The notes: generated by a model not told the origin, from the letters alone. A stretch of DNA of 64,000 nucleotides from Janthinobacterium violaceinigrum (GCF_009208555.1 NZ_WFLI01000003.1:215798-279797), one strand, 5' to 3'; counted from the stretch's first letter, positions 28,042 through 38,489 are shown. Translations and numbers: made by a program.

Positions 28042-28440
28042 GTGTCCACATCTGAATTGAATGCGGTAGAACACGTGTATCTGACGGCCGGCAATCTCGG
28101 CTTGCCTGGCGCACCAATCCTGAATCTGGCCCTGTTTTACAATCCCGACGACGGTACCGTCAGCGGCGAAGCGCTGATTACGCAATCGATCGCGCCACCG
28201 CACGGCCGCGTGGTGATCCGTCCCGTCAGCGGCCCCGTGCACGGCCTGGGCTTGGGCAAGGCCACGCGCGTATTCAGCCTGAGCGGCGAATATGTCGTGT
28301 CCGCGACGCCACCTGCCATTGGCAGCTACCTGGCCAAGTTTGAAGCTACCTTTGTCACCGACAACAACTGGAGCGGTCACGGCTCCTTCAGCTACGACCA
28401 ACAGAAGGTCGATAACGTGCCGATCAAGAAACGCGGCTAA
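28042..28440 (+). CDS. Small DUF1842-like protein
   Basis: 132 aa with a beta-rich pattern: AGNLGLPGAPILNLALFYNPDDGTVSG followed by ALITQSIAPPHGRVVIRPVSGPVHGLG. This resembles DUF1842, a family without known function; family call tentative. No signal peptide or membrane segment. GTG at 28042 has a strong AGGAG ribosome site (28031-28035), and a good intrinsic terminator follows at 28471-28503, so it is expressed as its own short transcript and possibly at high level. Confidence 0.7.
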   Translation: MSTSELNAVEHVYLTAGNLGLPGAPILNLALFYNPDDGTVSGEALITQSIAPPHGRVVIRPVSGPVHGLGLGKATRVFSLSGEYVVSATPPAIGSYLAKFEATFVTDNNWSGHGSFSYDQQKVDNVPIKKRG

Positions 28441-28470
28441 GCTTGCCCGCTGACGGCAGCCTGCCTGGGC

Positions 28471-28503
28471 GGCGGCGCTCTTTCCGGGAGCGCCGCCGTT
28501 TTT
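28471..28503 (+). terminator. Rho-independent terminator of the DUF1842-like gene
   Basis: GGCGGCGCTC (28471-28480), loop TTTCCGG, GAGCGCCGCC (28488-28497), then GTTTTTG. Perfect 10-bp GC-rich stem with a T-run, 31 bp after the stop codon. Confidence 0.9.
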
Positions 28504-28646
28504 GCGTCTGCTGCCTAGTTCTTCCGGCCGGCGTTTGTCCTCAAAATGGGGACAGCCGTCGGCGTAGTCGTCTGCATACTGTGTCTCAAGCCGGAGCATC
28601 CGGCCACTCTCACCCAATAAAATCAACAAGGGGAGAGCGACACCTT

Positions 28647-30014
28647 ATGGAGACCAGCATGACCATCGCCCAAGCGGCCAGCCCCGCCACGTCCGCCACC
28701 ACGGCGCCCGTCCCCGACGCTGCCACCTTGCAACTGGAACAGCAGGTGATGCGCAAGGTTTCGCGCCATCTGCTGGGATTTTTGTTCCTGCTGTTCGTGT
28801 TTTCCTTTCTGGACCGCATCAATATCGGCTTTGCCGGCCTGACCATGATGCAAGACCTGGGCCTGTCCGGCACCCAGTTTGGTTTTGCCACCACCCTGTT
28901 CTACATCGCCTACATCGCTTGCAGCATTCCCAGCAACATCGTGCTGGCCCGTATCGGCGCCCGTAAATGGATAGGCTCCATGATGATCGCCTGGGGCCTG
29001 GCCTCGACGGCGACCCTGTTTGCCAGCGGCCCGGCCAGCCTGTATGCGCTGCGCTTTCTGGTGGGCGTGACGGAGGCGGGCTTCCTGCCCGGCATGCTGC
29101 TATACCTGACGTACTGGTTTCCCAGCGCCTACCGGGCGCGGGCCAATGCCCTGTTCATGATCGCCATGCCGGTGACGGCCGCCATCGGTTCGGCCCTGTC
29201 GGGCCTGATCCTGGGCCTGGACGGCCACTGGGGCTTGAAGGGCTGGCAATGGCTGTTCTTGCTCGAAGGCATGCCTTCCGTTCTGCTGGGCCTGGCCGTG
29301 TACGGCTACCTGGACGATTCGCCCGCCAAGGCCAGCTGGCTGGGCAAGCTGGAACGGCAAGTGCTGGCGCGCATGCTGGCGGCCGAGCAAAAAACCGTGG
29401 CGCCCCGGCAAAATACCTCGGTGCTGGCGGAAATGTGCTCGCCCACCGTATTGAAATTCGGCGTCGCCTACTTTTGCCTGGTGAATACCCTGGCGATGGT
29501 GGCCGTGTGGACGCCATTGATCGTGAAAAGTTTCAGCGGCGACGCCAGCAATACGAAAATCGGTTTATTGGCCGCCATCCCCCAAGTGTGCACCGTCATC
29601 GGCATGATTGCCTGGGGCCGCCGCTCGGACCGCTTGCAGGAACGCCGCTGGCACATCGTCTGGCCCATGCTGCTGTCGGCGCTTGGCTGGCTGCTCACCG
29701 CGTATGCGGGCAATCCCGTCGTGCAACTGCTGGGCGTGTGCATGGCCTCGACGGGCGCCTACACGGCCATGTCCGTCTTCTGGACGACGCCGGACCGGGC
29801 CCTGAGCCTGGGCGCGCGCGCCATCGGCATCGCCGTCATCAATGCCACGGGCAATATCGGCTCGGCCCTGAATCCCGTCGTCGTGGGCTGGCTGAAGGAT
29901 TTCACGCACAGCTTTGCCACGGGTTTGCTGTACGCCAGCGTGCTGCTGGTGGCCGGTGCGGCCATCGTGCTGACCCTGCCCATCGCGCGCAGTGCCGGCA
30001 AAGAACAATCTTGA
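28647..30014 (+). CDS. MFS transporter, anion:cation symporter (ACS) type
   Basis: 455-aa inner-membrane carrier with 12 predicted helices. The loop after helix 2-3 (RIGARKWIGSMMIAWGLAS) and the early FLDRINIGFAGLTMMQDLGLS motif are hallmarks of the ACS family, which imports organic anions such as aromatic acids. ATG 28647 has AAGGGGAG at 28628-28635; a second in-frame ATG is at 28659. It is followed after 13 bp by the aromatic hydroxylase gene and then hmgA, so uptake of the pathway's aromatic acid (for example a hydroxyphenylacetate) is inferred. Confidence 0.88.
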   Translation: METSMTIAQAASPATSATTAPVPDAATLQLEQQVMRKVSRHLLGFLFLLFVFSFLDRINIGFAGLTMMQDLGLSGTQFGFATTLFYIAYIACSIPSNIVLARIGARKWIGSMMIAWGLASTATLFASGPASLYALRFLVGVTEAGFLPGMLLYLTYWFPSAYRARANALFMIAMPVTAAIGSALSGLILGLDGHWGLKGWQWLFLLEGMPSVLLGLAVYGYLDDSPAKASWLGKLERQVLARMLAAEQKTVAPRQNTSVLAEMCSPTVLKFGVAYFCLVNTLAMVAVWTPLIVKSFSGDASNTKIGLLAAIPQVCTVIGMIAWGRRSDRLQERRWHIVWPMLLSALGWLLTAYAGNPVVQLLGVCMASTGAYTAMSVFWTTPDRALSLGARAIGIAVINATGNIGSALNPVVVGWLKDFTHSFATGLLYASVLLVAGAAIVLTLPIARSAGKEQS

Positions 30015-30027
30015 AGAGGACACCATC

Positions 30028-31707
30028 ATGAGCGACACGTTTCACCCTTACCCCCATGTGCCGAAGGTGTATCCGCCAGGCAAACCGGCCGGCGCAGGCA
30101 CGCAGCACGTGCCCGTCCTGATCGTGGGCGGCGGCCCCGTGGGCCTGGCCACGGCCCTGGGCCTGGCCCGCCACGGCGTGCGCAGCGTGCTGATCGAGGC
30201 GGACGACGGCGTCTGCACGGGCAGCCGCGCCATCTGCATCTCGCGGCGCAGCCTGGAAATCATCGAACGCCTGGGCGCGCTCGACGGTTTCCTGTCCAAG
30301 GGCTTGCCGTGGGCGGGCGGGCGCAGCTTTTACCGCGAGGAAGAAGTGCTGCACTTCACGATGCCGCAGGACGCGAACCAGAAGCTGCCGCCCATGGTCA
30401 ACCTGGCGCAATACCATATCGAGCAATTCCTGCTCGACGCGGCCGAACGCCAGCCCGGACTGATCGATATCCGCTGGCAGACGCGGGTCACCGGCGTGCA
30501 GCAGCGCGCCGACGGCGCCACCGTCACCGTGGCGACGCCGCACGAGACCTACAATATCGACACGGACTGGCTGGTGGCGGCCGATGGGGGGCGCAGCGTG
30601 GTGCGCGAGGCGCTGGGTCTGAAACTGCAGGGCACCAGCTATGAAGGCCGCTATGTGATCGTCGACATCCACCTGAAAAGCAGCCGTCCCACGGAGCGCC
30701 TCGCGTATTTCGACCCGCCGTCGAATCCCGGCTCGACCGTGCTGGTGCACAAGCAGCCCGACGATATCTGGCGCATCGATTACCAGTTGCGCGACGACGA
30801 GGATGCGCAGGCGGCCGTGCTGCTGGAAAACGTGGCGCCCCGCGTGGACAGCCTGCTGGCCATGATGGGGGAAACGGCGCCGTGGCATCCCGTGTGGATC
30901 ACCATCTATAAAGCCAACGCCCTGACCCTGGACAGATACCGGCACGGTTGCGTGCTGTTCGCGGGCGATGCGGCCCACCTGGTGCCCATCTTCGGCGTGC
31001 GCGGAGCGAACTCGGGCATCGACGATGCGGACAACCTGGCCTGGAAACTCGCCTACGTGGTCAAGGGCCAGGCGCCCCATGCCTTGCTGGACAGTTATTC
31101 GGACGAGCGCGTGTACGCCGCCCGTGAAAACCTGCGCCACGGCACGAAAAGCACGGAATTCATGGCGCCGCCCACGTTCGCCTTCGATCTCATGCGCACG
31201 GCCGTGCTGGGCCTGGCAAGCAAGCATGCGCACGTGCGCTCGCTGATCAACCCGCGCCAGACGAGCGCCATCGCGTATGCGCAGTCGGCCCTGAATGCGC
31301 CGGACCTTGACACGTTTGCCGCCGGCCCCGCGCCGGGCACGGTCTTGCCCGAATGTCCGCTGGCGCTGCTGCACGACGGCGCGCAAAAAGCGGGGTATAT
31401 TACCGGTCTGGTGACACGCGCGGATGGCCATTTCACGGGACTGTACTTCAGCGAGGATGGGTCTGTACCATCCGCACTGGCGGCGCTGGGCGACACCTTG
31501 CCGCTGGCGACCGTGGCGATTTGCCGCAGCGGGGCGCAAGAGTGCGCCTGGGACCACACGGCGCAGGTATTCTCGCTGTTTGACGCGCAGCCCGGCACGT
31601 TTTACCTCGTGCGTCCGGACGGCCACATGCTGGGACGCTGGCGGCAGGTGCGGGCAGGGCAGGTGGCGGCGGCACTGGCGGCGGCCGGCATCGTCGAATA
31701 CAAGTAA
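30028..31707 (+). CDS. FAD-dependent aromatic monooxygenase (phenol hydroxylase family)
   Basis: 559 aa. N-terminal FAD-binding GxGxxG motif in VLIVGGGPVGLATALGLARHGV (about residues 30-51); DG motif near WLVAADGGRSVVREALG; third motif CVLFAGDAAHLVPIFGVRGANSGIDDADNLAWKL. The C-terminal thioredoxin-like domain (after about 440) is that of the PheA/MhpA group. Sitting between a carrier and hmgA, it probably produces homogentisate by ring hydroxylation, for example of 3-hydroxyphenylacetate as MhaA does; the substrate is inferred from context only. ATG 30028 has GAAGAGGA upstream (30013-30020). Confidence 0.88.
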   Translation: MSDTFHPYPHVPKVYPPGKPAGAGTQHVPVLIVGGGPVGLATALGLARHGVRSVLIEADDGVCTGSRAICISRRSLEIIERLGALDGFLSKGLPWAGGRSFYREEEVLHFTMPQDANQKLPPMVNLAQYHIEQFLLDAAERQPGLIDIRWQTRVTGVQQRADGATVTVATPHETYNIDTDWLVAADGGRSVVREALGLKLQGTSYEGRYVIVDIHLKSSRPTERLAYFDPPSNPGSTVLVHKQPDDIWRIDYQLRDDEDAQAAVLLENVAPRVDSLLAMMGETAPWHPVWITIYKANALTLDRYRHGCVLFAGDAAHLVPIFGVRGANSGIDDADNLAWKLAYVVKGQAPHALLDSYSDERVYAARENLRHGTKSTEFMAPPTFAFDLMRTAVLGLASKHAHVRSLINPRQTSAIAYAQSALNAPDLDTFAAGPAPGTVLPECPLALLHDGAQKAGYITGLVTRADGHFTGLYFSEDGSVPSALAALGDTLPLATVAICRSGAQECAWDHTAQVFSLFDAQPGTFYLVRPDGHMLGRWRQVRAGQVAAALAAAGIVEYK

Positions 31708-31719
31708 CAAGGAGACAAT

Positions 31720-31905
31720 ATGACCGACATCGAACTGGATAATCTGTACACGGAGCTGTGCCACACCATGGGCGGCCTGGGCGAGCAGCGCTCGCCCTTG
31801 TTCCTGGCCCGTTTCGCCTTGCTGGCCATGGGGGCCATCGGCAAGGCCGACGTGGTGCACGGTTTGCTGCGCGACGCGGCCGACGGGCTGGCGGAGCCGG
31901 CATGA
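31720..31905 (+). CDS. DUF2783-like small protein
   Basis: 61 aa ([20 protein letters not shown] then [19 protein letters not shown]), an acidic helical protein matching the DUF2783 pattern. Small proteins of this type occur next to FAD hydroxylases in aromatic catabolic operons; role unknown, possibly an accessory subunit of the hydroxylase. Start at 31720 follows AAGGAGA (31709-31715). Its stop overlaps the hmgA start (ATGA at 31902-31905). Confidence 0.75.
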   Translation: MTDIELDNLYTELCHTMGGLGEQRSPLFLARFALLAMGAIGKADVVHGLLRDAADGLAEPA

Positions 31906-33206
31906 TAGGCGCCGGCTACCAAAGCGGCTTCGGCAACGAATTTGCCACGGAAGCCGTGCCCGGCGCCTTGCCGCACGGGCAAAATTCGCCGCAGCAGGTG
32001 CCCCTGGGCCTGTACGCGGAGCAATTGTCGGGCACGGCCTTTACGGCGCCGCGCGCGCAGAACCGGCGCTCGTGGCTGTACCGCATCCGTCCCGCCAGCC
32101 AGCACCCGCCATTCACCGTGCTGCACAATACGCGCATCGTCAGCGATTTCCACGCCATGCCGCCTACGCCGCCGAACCAGCTGCGCTGGGACCCGCTGCC
32201 GCTGCCCGACGGCACCGCGCCGGTGGACTTCATCGACGGCTGGCAGACGATGGCCGGCAATGGCAGTGCCGAAGCGATGAGCGGCTGCGCCATCCACGTG
32301 TATGCGGCCAACCGTTCCATGCAGCGCTTCTTTTACTCGGCCGATGGCGAATTGCTGGTCGTGCCGCAGGAAGGCCGGCTGGCGATTGCCACGGAACTGG
32401 GCCTGATCGAACTGGAACCGCAGGAAATCGCCGTGATTCCCCGCGGCGTGCGCTTCCGCGTGACCCTGCCGGACGGGCAGGCGCGCGGCTATGTGTGCGA
32501 AAACTTCGGCACGGCCTTCCGCCTGCCCGACATGGGACCCATCGGCTCGAACGGCCTGGCGAACGCCCGCGATTTCCTCACGCCGCACGCGGCCTATGAA
32601 GACATCGATGGCGAGTGCGAACTGGTGGCCAAGTTCGGCGGCCATCTGTGGCGCACGACCCTGGACCATTCGCCGCTGGACGTGGTGGCCTGGCATGGCA
32701 ATTATGCACCGTATAAATACGATCTGCGCCGCTTCAACACCATCGGCTCGATCAGCTACGACCACCCGGACCCGTCGATCTTCCTCGTGCTGCAGGCGCC
32801 CAGCGAAAATCCGCTGCTGGGCGCCATCGACTTCGCCATCTTCCCGCCCCGCTGGCTGGCCGCCGAACACACGTTCCGGCCGCCCTGGTTCCATCGCAAC
32901 GTGGCCAGCGAATTCATGGGACTGATCCACGGCGTGTACGACGCCAAGGCGGCCGGCTTCGTGCCGGGCGGCGCCAGCCTGCATAACTGCATGTCCGGCC
33001 ACGGCCCCGATGCGCAGACGTTCGAAAAAGCCTCGCACAGCGACACGTCCGCGCCCGTGAAAGTGGGCGACACCATGGCCTTCATGTTCGAGACGCGCAC
33101 CATCCTCAAGCCCACGCCGTTCGCCTTGAACAGCGAATTGCTGCAACAGGATTACTACACGTGCTGGCAGGGCTTGCGCAAGCATTTCGACCCGGACCAG
33201 GGATGA
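31902..33206 (+). CDS. hmgA: Homogentisate 1,2-dioxygenase
   Basis: Opens the ring of homogentisate to maleylacetoacetate with a non-heme iron; cytoplasmic. 434 aa, normal length. Seen: N-terminal [13 protein letters not shown], the core [36 protein letters not shown], and the iron-site region [18 protein letters not shown] (His and Glu ligands), followed by [15 protein letters not shown] with further His. ATG 31902 overlaps the previous gene. Maleylacetoacetate isomerase and fumarylacetoacetase, which should follow in the pathway, are not in the window. It converges with the LLM monooxygenase gene at a 3-bp gap. Confidence 0.96.
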   Translation: MIGAGYQSGFGNEFATEAVPGALPHGQNSPQQVPLGLYAEQLSGTAFTAPRAQNRRSWLYRIRPASQHPPFTVLHNTRIVSDFHAMPPTPPNQLRWDPLPLPDGTAPVDFIDGWQTMAGNGSAEAMSGCAIHVYAANRSMQRFFYSADGELLVVPQEGRLAIATELGLIELEPQEIAVIPRGVRFRVTLPDGQARGYVCENFGTAFRLPDMGPIGSNGLANARDFLTPHAAYEDIDGECELVAKFGGHLWRTTLDHSPLDVVAWHGNYAPYKYDLRRFNTIGSISYDHPDPSIFLVLQAPSENPLLGAIDFAIFPPRWLAAEHTFRPPWFHRNVASEFMGLIHGVYDAKAAGFVPGGASLHNCMSGHGPDAQTFEKASHSDTSAPVKVGDTMAFMFETRTILKPTPFALNSELLQQDYYTCWQGLRKHFDPDQG

Positions 33207-33209
33207 TCG

Positions 33210-34547
33210 TCAGGCGGCCCGCGCCTGCGCCGCCGTGTGCGGGTTGGCGGGCCGCGCCAGGCCCAGGTGGCCGCGCAGGGTGCTGGCCGCGTATTCCGTG
33301 CGGAACAGGCCGCGCCGCTGCAGTTCCGGCACCACGAGCCGGGTGAAATCCTCGAAGCCTTGCGGCAGCAGGGGCGGTACGACATTGAAGCCATCCGCGC
33401 CCCGTTCCACGAACCATTGCTCCATCAGGTCGGCCACCGTCCTGACGGAGCCGATGGCCTGCAGGTGGCCGCGCGCGACCCTGAAGCGCAGCACCAGCTG
33501 GCGCAAGCTCAGGTTTTCGCGGCGCGCCAGCTCCAGCTGCTGCTGGAAACGCCCCTTGCCGTTGTCGCCCGCCTGGTAGGGCAGGTCGGGCAGGGGACCA
33601 TCGAGCGGATAGCCGGACAGATCGAAACCGCCGAATTCCAGGTTGCCGAAGTCGACCAGCGCCTGCAGTTCGCCGAACCGGTCCTGCGCCTGCTGGTCGC
33701 TTTCCGCCACCACCACGGACAGCCCCGGCGTGACCTTCAACTGGTCTTGCGCGCGGCCGTATTTCGCCATGCGGCCTTTCACGTCCCCGTAATACGCCTG
33801 CGCGACGGGCAGCGAAGTGGCCGAGCAGTAAACCATCTCGGCCTGGCGCGCGGCAAATTCGCGGCCCGTCTCGGAATTGCCCGCCTGGACCAGCACGGGG
33901 TGGCCTTGCACGGGACGGGGCAAGTCCAGCAAGCCTTGCGAGGCAAAGTACTGGCCCTGGAAGTCCAGCGGGTGGCCAGCTTCGGGCCGGTAGAACTGGC
34001 CGGCGGCGTGGTCGGGCCGGTCGAACGCCTCGTCATCCCAGCTATCCCACAGCATCTTGGACAAGGCGACGAATTCATCGGCGCGCGCATAGCGGTCCGC
34101 GTGGCTACGCGCTGCATCGATGCCGAAATTGCGCGCCGTGTGGTCGCCAAACGAGGAGACGACGTTCCAGCCCGCGCGCCCGCCGCTCAGGTGGTCGAGC
34201 GAACTGAATTTGCGCGCCACGTGATACGGGTGCTCGTAATTGGTGTTGACGGTCGCGATCAGGCCGATATGGCTGGTGACGGCGGCAATCGCCGACAGCA
34301 GGGTGTAAGGTTCGAAGGGCAGGCCGATGGCGGCGCGGCCCGTGTCGGGCGTGACGTCGCCGGAGCGGCCGATGAAGTCGGCGATGAAAAAGCTGTCGAA
34401 CTTGGCCGCCTCGGCCAGCCTGGCGGCGTGCAGCCACCAGGCCAGGTCGGGCCGCCCGCTGGCGCTGGCGGAAGGATGGCGCCAGGCGGCCGGATGGTGG
34501 CCGTGGCGTTGCAAAAAAACGTTCAGGACGAGCTGGCGTGCTGGCAT
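33210..34547 (-). CDS. FMN-dependent monooxygenase, NtaA/SnaA/DszA family (LLM)
   Basis: 445-aa luciferase-like TIM-barrel monooxygenase that uses FMNH2 and O2. Family signatures: AAWRHPSAS near the start, FDSFFIADF, YHVARKFSSLDHLSGGRAGWNVV, ARNFG, and the end segment FRTEYAASTLRGHLGL, which is shared with DszA (dibenzothiophene sulfone monooxygenase) and related desulfurisation enzymes. Substrate unknown; a sulfone or alkyl-sulfonate is likely from context. ATG at 34547 is preceded by GGAG 9 nt upstream. A sigma-54 promoter reading leftward lies at 34612-34597. No partner flavin reductase is in the window. Confidence 0.85.
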   Translation of the reverse strand: MPARQLVLNVFLQRHGHHPAAWRHPSASASGRPDLAWWLHAARLAEAAKFDSFFIADFIGRSGDVTPDTGRAAIGLPFEPYTLLSAIAAVTSHIGLIATVNTNYEHPYHVARKFSSLDHLSGGRAGWNVVSSFGDHTARNFGIDAARSHADRYARADEFVALSKMLWDSWDDEAFDRPDHAAGQFYRPEAGHPLDFQGQYFASQGLLDLPRPVQGHPVLVQAGNSETGREFAARQAEMVYCSATSLPVAQAYYGDVKGRMAKYGRAQDQLKVTPGLSVVVAESDQQAQDRFGELQALVDFGNLEFGGFDLSGYPLDGPLPDLPYQAGDNGKGRFQQQLELARRENLSLRQLVLRFRVARGHLQAIGSVRTVADLMEQWFVERGADGFNVVPPLLPQGFEDFTRLVVPELQRRGLFRTEYAASTLRGHLGLARPANPHTAAQARAA

Positions 34548-34596
34548 GGGAGGAACTCCGTGGTGGATTGGCGACATCGCGCGTTTCAAATAACTA

Positions 34597-34612
34597 TGCA
34601 AGGTTCGGGCCA
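34597..34612 (-). promoter_or_regulatory. Sigma-54 promoter of the DszA-like monooxygenase
   Basis: On the minus strand 34612 to 34597 reads TGGCCCGAACCTTGCA: GG and GC are 12 bp apart as required for -24/-12, and TTGCA is a perfect -12 box. It ends 50 bp before the start codon at 34547. No copy of the CTGYTG-N6-CARCAG dyad was found in this intergenic region. Confidence 0.65.
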
Positions 34613-34705
34613 GCACTGGACGCGCGTGCGCATATGCAAATTCCGGATAAGCTAGCGCGGCACCATTCGTTCACGCCTGAAGATGGCGCGCGGTATAGTC
34701 GGCCC

Positions 34706-35905
<1,200 letters not shown>

Positions 35906-35920
35906 GCGCCTGAGCGCTTC

Positions 35921-35959
35921 CCGGAGCCGGACCCGCAGCGATGCGGCTCCGGCTTTTTT
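35921..35959 (+). terminator. Rho-independent terminator of the sigma-54 activator
   Basis: CCGGAGCCG (35921-35929), loop of 14 nt, CGGCTCCGG (35944-35952), then CTTTTTTC. Perfect 9-bp stem with a six-T run, 16 bp after the stop. Confidence 0.9.
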
Positions 35960-35964
35960 CATGG

Positions 35965-36023
35965 CTGCTGCGCGCGCAGCACATTGCTGCCATGGGGGCA
36001 GCTGATTGCTGCCAAATCAACAG
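35965..36023 (+). promoter_or_regulatory. Two activator dyads (CTGYTG-N6-CARCAG) upstream of the LLM pair
   Basis: Site A is CTGCTG-CGCGCG-CAGCAC (35965-35982). Site B is TTGCTG-CCAAAT-CAACAG (36006-36023). Their centres are 41 bp apart, about four helical turns. A degenerate copy, TTGCTG-N6-GGGCAG (35984-36001), lies between them, also in phase. Site B shares CTGCCAAATCAACAG exactly with a site at 38472-38489 upstream of the receptor gene. Proposed enhancer sites for the sigma-54 activator; inference from recurrence. Confidence 0.7.
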
Positions 36024-36051
36024 CGGCGGGCAGCGGCGGGCATCCTGGGCA

Positions 36052-36067
36052 TGGCATGTTTTCTGCG
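36052..36067 (+). promoter_or_regulatory. Sigma-54 promoter of the LLM monooxygenase pair
   Basis: TGGCATGTTTTCTGCG: GG (36053-36054) and GC (36065-36066) are 12 bp apart. The -24 half is near consensus, while the -12 half (CTGCG) is weaker. It lies 71 bp before the ATG at 36138 and just downstream of the activator dyads. Confidence 0.65.
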
Positions 36068-36137
36068 AGGAGGGTGGGGCAGGCTGCTGCGCGATGCGCG
36101 TACGGCCTTTTCTTCGACCCACGACAGGAGTCCATGC

Positions 36138-37220
36138 ATGACCATTGAATTCATCTGGCAATTGCCCACCGGCGGCGATGGCCGCCATGCGGCGCCCGGC
36201 ATCACGCGCCGCGGCGAACGGGCCGCCGGCGCGCCCAGTCCCCTGCAGGCGGGCGTGAGTGACCCGCGCGGTGCGCGTCCGCCGTTCAACTATTTCGATT
36301 ACCTGCACCAGATCGCCCGCGCGGCAGATCTCTCGGGCTTCGACGGCATCCAGATACGCCACGATACGCAGGGCGATGAAAGCTGGATCGTCGCCGGCTA
36401 CCTGGCCCGCAGCACGCGCCATCTGAAACTGATCGCCGAATTCGACGCGGCCTGGGGTTCGGCCGTGTATGCGGCAAAGAACGCCGTCAGCTTCCAGCGC
36501 TTCACGGGCGGACGCTTCGCCTGGCAGATCGGCCATGGCGGCGATGCGGCAGAACGCCGGCGCCAGGGCGATGCGGCGCCGGACGCCGACATCTTGCCGC
36601 GCATCGATGAATTCATCACGGTGGCGCGCGGCGTGCAGAGCACCTCGCCGTTCAGCTTCAAGGGCAAGTTCTTCGAAGTGCAGGACGGCGGCTTCAAGGG
36701 GCCGCTGGCAAACCATCCTGTCAACGGCATCTACCTGACGGGCGAGTCGCCCGAGGCGCTGGCCCTGTCGGCGCGCCAGGCCGACGTGCACGTGTTCGAT
36801 GCGGCGCCCGTGGCGGACCTGCAGCCTGCCATCGACAGTCTGCATACGCAGGCGCACCAGCTGGGCCGCGGCGTGGTAGCGGGCTTGCGCATCGACGTGC
36901 TGGCGCGGGAAACGTTCGACGAAGCCTTGCGCGATGCGCGCCGCTACCGCAGCGGTGCGGGGCTGCCCGACGATGCGGCGTTCGATGGCAGTGCCGCAGC
37001 CTTCTGGCCCGGCTTCGCGCAGGCGCAAACGGGCGCCCGCGGCGCCCTGGTCGGCAGCTACGCGCAAGTGGCCGCGGCGCTGCAGGCGTATGCGCAGGCG
37101 GGCGTAGCCAGCTTCGTGCTGGCGGCCATCCCCCATTTCGAGGAAGCCTACCGCATCGGCGAACACGTGCTGCCGGCCGTGCGCGCCGCGTTGAATGCCC
37201 CGGCCCTGCAAGCGGCCTGA
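36138..37220 (+). CDS. LLM-class flavin-dependent monooxygenase (SsuD-like), first of pair
   Basis: 360 aa, luciferase-like fold. Seen: N-terminal TIEFIWQLPTGGDGRH, FNYFDYLHQIARAADLSGFDGIQI, and the C-terminal LVGSYAQVAAALQAYAQAGVASFVLAAIPHFEEAYRIGEHVLP, which is characteristic of alkanesulfonate monooxygenase relatives. These enzymes use FMNH2 and O2 to split C-S bonds and release sulfite. The sequence differs from its neighbour in the middle region (QIGHGGDAAERRRQG), so the two probably differ in substrate. ATG 36138 has ACAGGAG (36124-36130). It is 27 bp upstream of the second LLM gene and follows a sigma-54 promoter. Confidence 0.85.
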   Translation: MTIEFIWQLPTGGDGRHAAPGITRRGERAAGAPSPLQAGVSDPRGARPPFNYFDYLHQIARAADLSGFDGIQIRHDTQGDESWIVAGYLARSTRHLKLIAEFDAAWGSAVYAAKNAVSFQRFTGGRFAWQIGHGGDAAERRRQGDAAPDADILPRIDEFITVARGVQSTSPFSFKGKFFEVQDGGFKGPLANHPVNGIYLTGESPEALALSARQADVHVFDAAPVADLQPAIDSLHTQAHQLGRGVVAGLRIDVLARETFDEALRDARRYRSGAGLPDDAAFDGSAAAFWPGFAQAQTGARGALVGSYAQVAAALQAYAQAGVASFVLAAIPHFEEAYRIGEHVLPAVRAALNAPALQAA

Positions 37221-37247
37221 ATCCCCCTATTTCGAAGGAGTACCCTG

Positions 37248-38402
37248 ATGGCTATCGACTTTTTCTGGCGCATCCCCACGCATGGCGAACCGAGTTCGCA
37301 CCGCGCCCGCACGCCGTTTCGCGGCGACTGGTTTCCCGGCAATGACAACCTGCGCCAGGCCGGCCTCGGTGGCGGCGGCGCCGACGGCTTTACTTACATC
37401 GACTACCTGGCGGAAATCGCCCGCGCGGCTGAAATATCGGGTTTCCAGGGCGGCTTGATTCCCTCGTTTCCCATGACGGACGAGCCGTGGGCCATTTCCG
37501 CGCTGCTGGCGCGCGAAACGCGCACCTTCCGCTTCATGATCCCGTTCCAGCCCGGCTTTTTGAATCCCGTGGTGGCCGCGCGCATGACGGCCAGCCTGCA
37601 GCGGGCCACGGGCGGGCGTGCCCTGTACAACGTGATCACGGGTGGCGGCGGTCCGGCGCAGCTGTGGTGGGGCGATTCGGCTGGCCACGACGACCGCTAC
37701 ACGCGCACGACAGAGTTCCTCGACGTGGTGCGCGGCGTGTGGCGCGGCGGACCGTTTTCCTACCAGGGCAAGTTCTACCAGGTGGAGGATGCGGGCCTGG
37801 CCACGCCCCTGTCGGAGCAGGACTTCCCCGAGATCTATTTTTCCGGTTCGTCCGACGCGGCCCTCGGCTCCGCCTCGAAGCATGCCGATTACTACCTGAC
37901 GTGGCTGGAGCCGTTCGAGCAGCTGCGCGAGAAATTCGCCCGCGTGCATGAAAAGACGGCGCTGCTGGGCCGCAAGATCAAGTGCGCCGTGCGCGTCGAC
38001 ATCGTGGCCCGCGCCACGGAAGAAGAGGCGTGGGACGAGGTGCGCAAGGGTTTCGAGGCCGTCGATGCGGCCACCCTGCGCCAGTTCCTGGGCGCCGATG
38101 GCGGCGATTCCGTGGGCGCGGCGCGCCAGCGGGGCAATCGCCCGACCACCCTGAACAGCTACAAGGACCTGATCACGGCGCCGAATATCTGGTCCGGCTT
38201 CAACCTGCTGCGGGGCGGGCAGACGCAGGGCATCGTGGGCAGCTACCAGCAGGTGGCCGAACGCCTCGACGAGCTGGTGCAGCTGGGCGCCGACGCCTTC
38301 ATCCTGGCCAGCACGCCGCACCTGGAAGAGGCGTACCGGGTGGGCGAGGAAGTGCTGCCCCTCGTGCGCGGACATACGGCGGCGCTCTTGCGCGCCGCCT
38401 GA
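37248..38402 (+). CDS. LLM-class flavin-dependent monooxygenase (SsuD-like), second of pair
   Basis: 384 aa, close in length to alkanesulfonate monooxygenase SsuD. Seen: MAIDFFWRIPTHGEPSSHR, YLAEIARAAEISGFQGGLIP, ATGGRALYNVITGGGG, GHDDRYTRTTEFLDVVRGVW, and near the end GIVGSYQQVAERLDELVQLGADAFILAS. Expected to release sulfite from an organosulfonate in the cytoplasm using FMNH2 from a separate reductase, which is not present here. ATG 37248 follows GAAGGAG (37234-37240). It is read with the preceding LLM gene from the sigma-54 promoter at 36052. Confidence 0.88.
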   Translation: MAIDFFWRIPTHGEPSSHRARTPFRGDWFPGNDNLRQAGLGGGGADGFTYIDYLAEIARAAEISGFQGGLIPSFPMTDEPWAISALLARETRTFRFMIPFQPGFLNPVVAARMTASLQRATGGRALYNVITGGGGPAQLWWGDSAGHDDRYTRTTEFLDVVRGVWRGGPFSYQGKFYQVEDAGLATPLSEQDFPEIYFSGSSDAALGSASKHADYYLTWLEPFEQLREKFARVHEKTALLGRKIKCAVRVDIVARATEEEAWDEVRKGFEAVDAATLRQFLGADGGDSVGAARQRGNRPTTLNSYKDLITAPNIWSGFNLLRGGQTQGIVGSYQQVAERLDELVQLGADAFILASTPHLEEAYRVGEEVLPLVRGHTAALLRAA

Positions 38403-38411
38403 CCCCCACAC

Positions 38412-38489
38412 CTGTTGCCGCGACAGCAGCGCCACCGCCTGCTGTCGCGCAGGCAGCACGCGGCGGCGCCGCTGCTGCCAAATCAACAG
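38412..38489 (+). promoter_or_regulatory. Three evenly spaced activator dyads upstream of the TonB-dependent receptor
   Basis: CTGTTG-CCGCGA-CAGCAG (38412-38429), CTGTCG-CGCAGG-CAGCAC (38442-38459) and CTGCTG-CCAAAT-CAACAG (38472-38489). Centres are exactly 30 bp apart twice, about three helical turns, so three dimers would sit on nearly one face of the DNA. The same dyad occurs upstream of the LLM pair and between the two operons at 43.1 kb. Confidence 0.75.

Noticed and set aside
34548..34705. Activator dyads upstream of the DszA-like gene
   Set aside because: Searched for CTGYTG-N6-CARCAG and near variants; none found, so only the promoter is reported.
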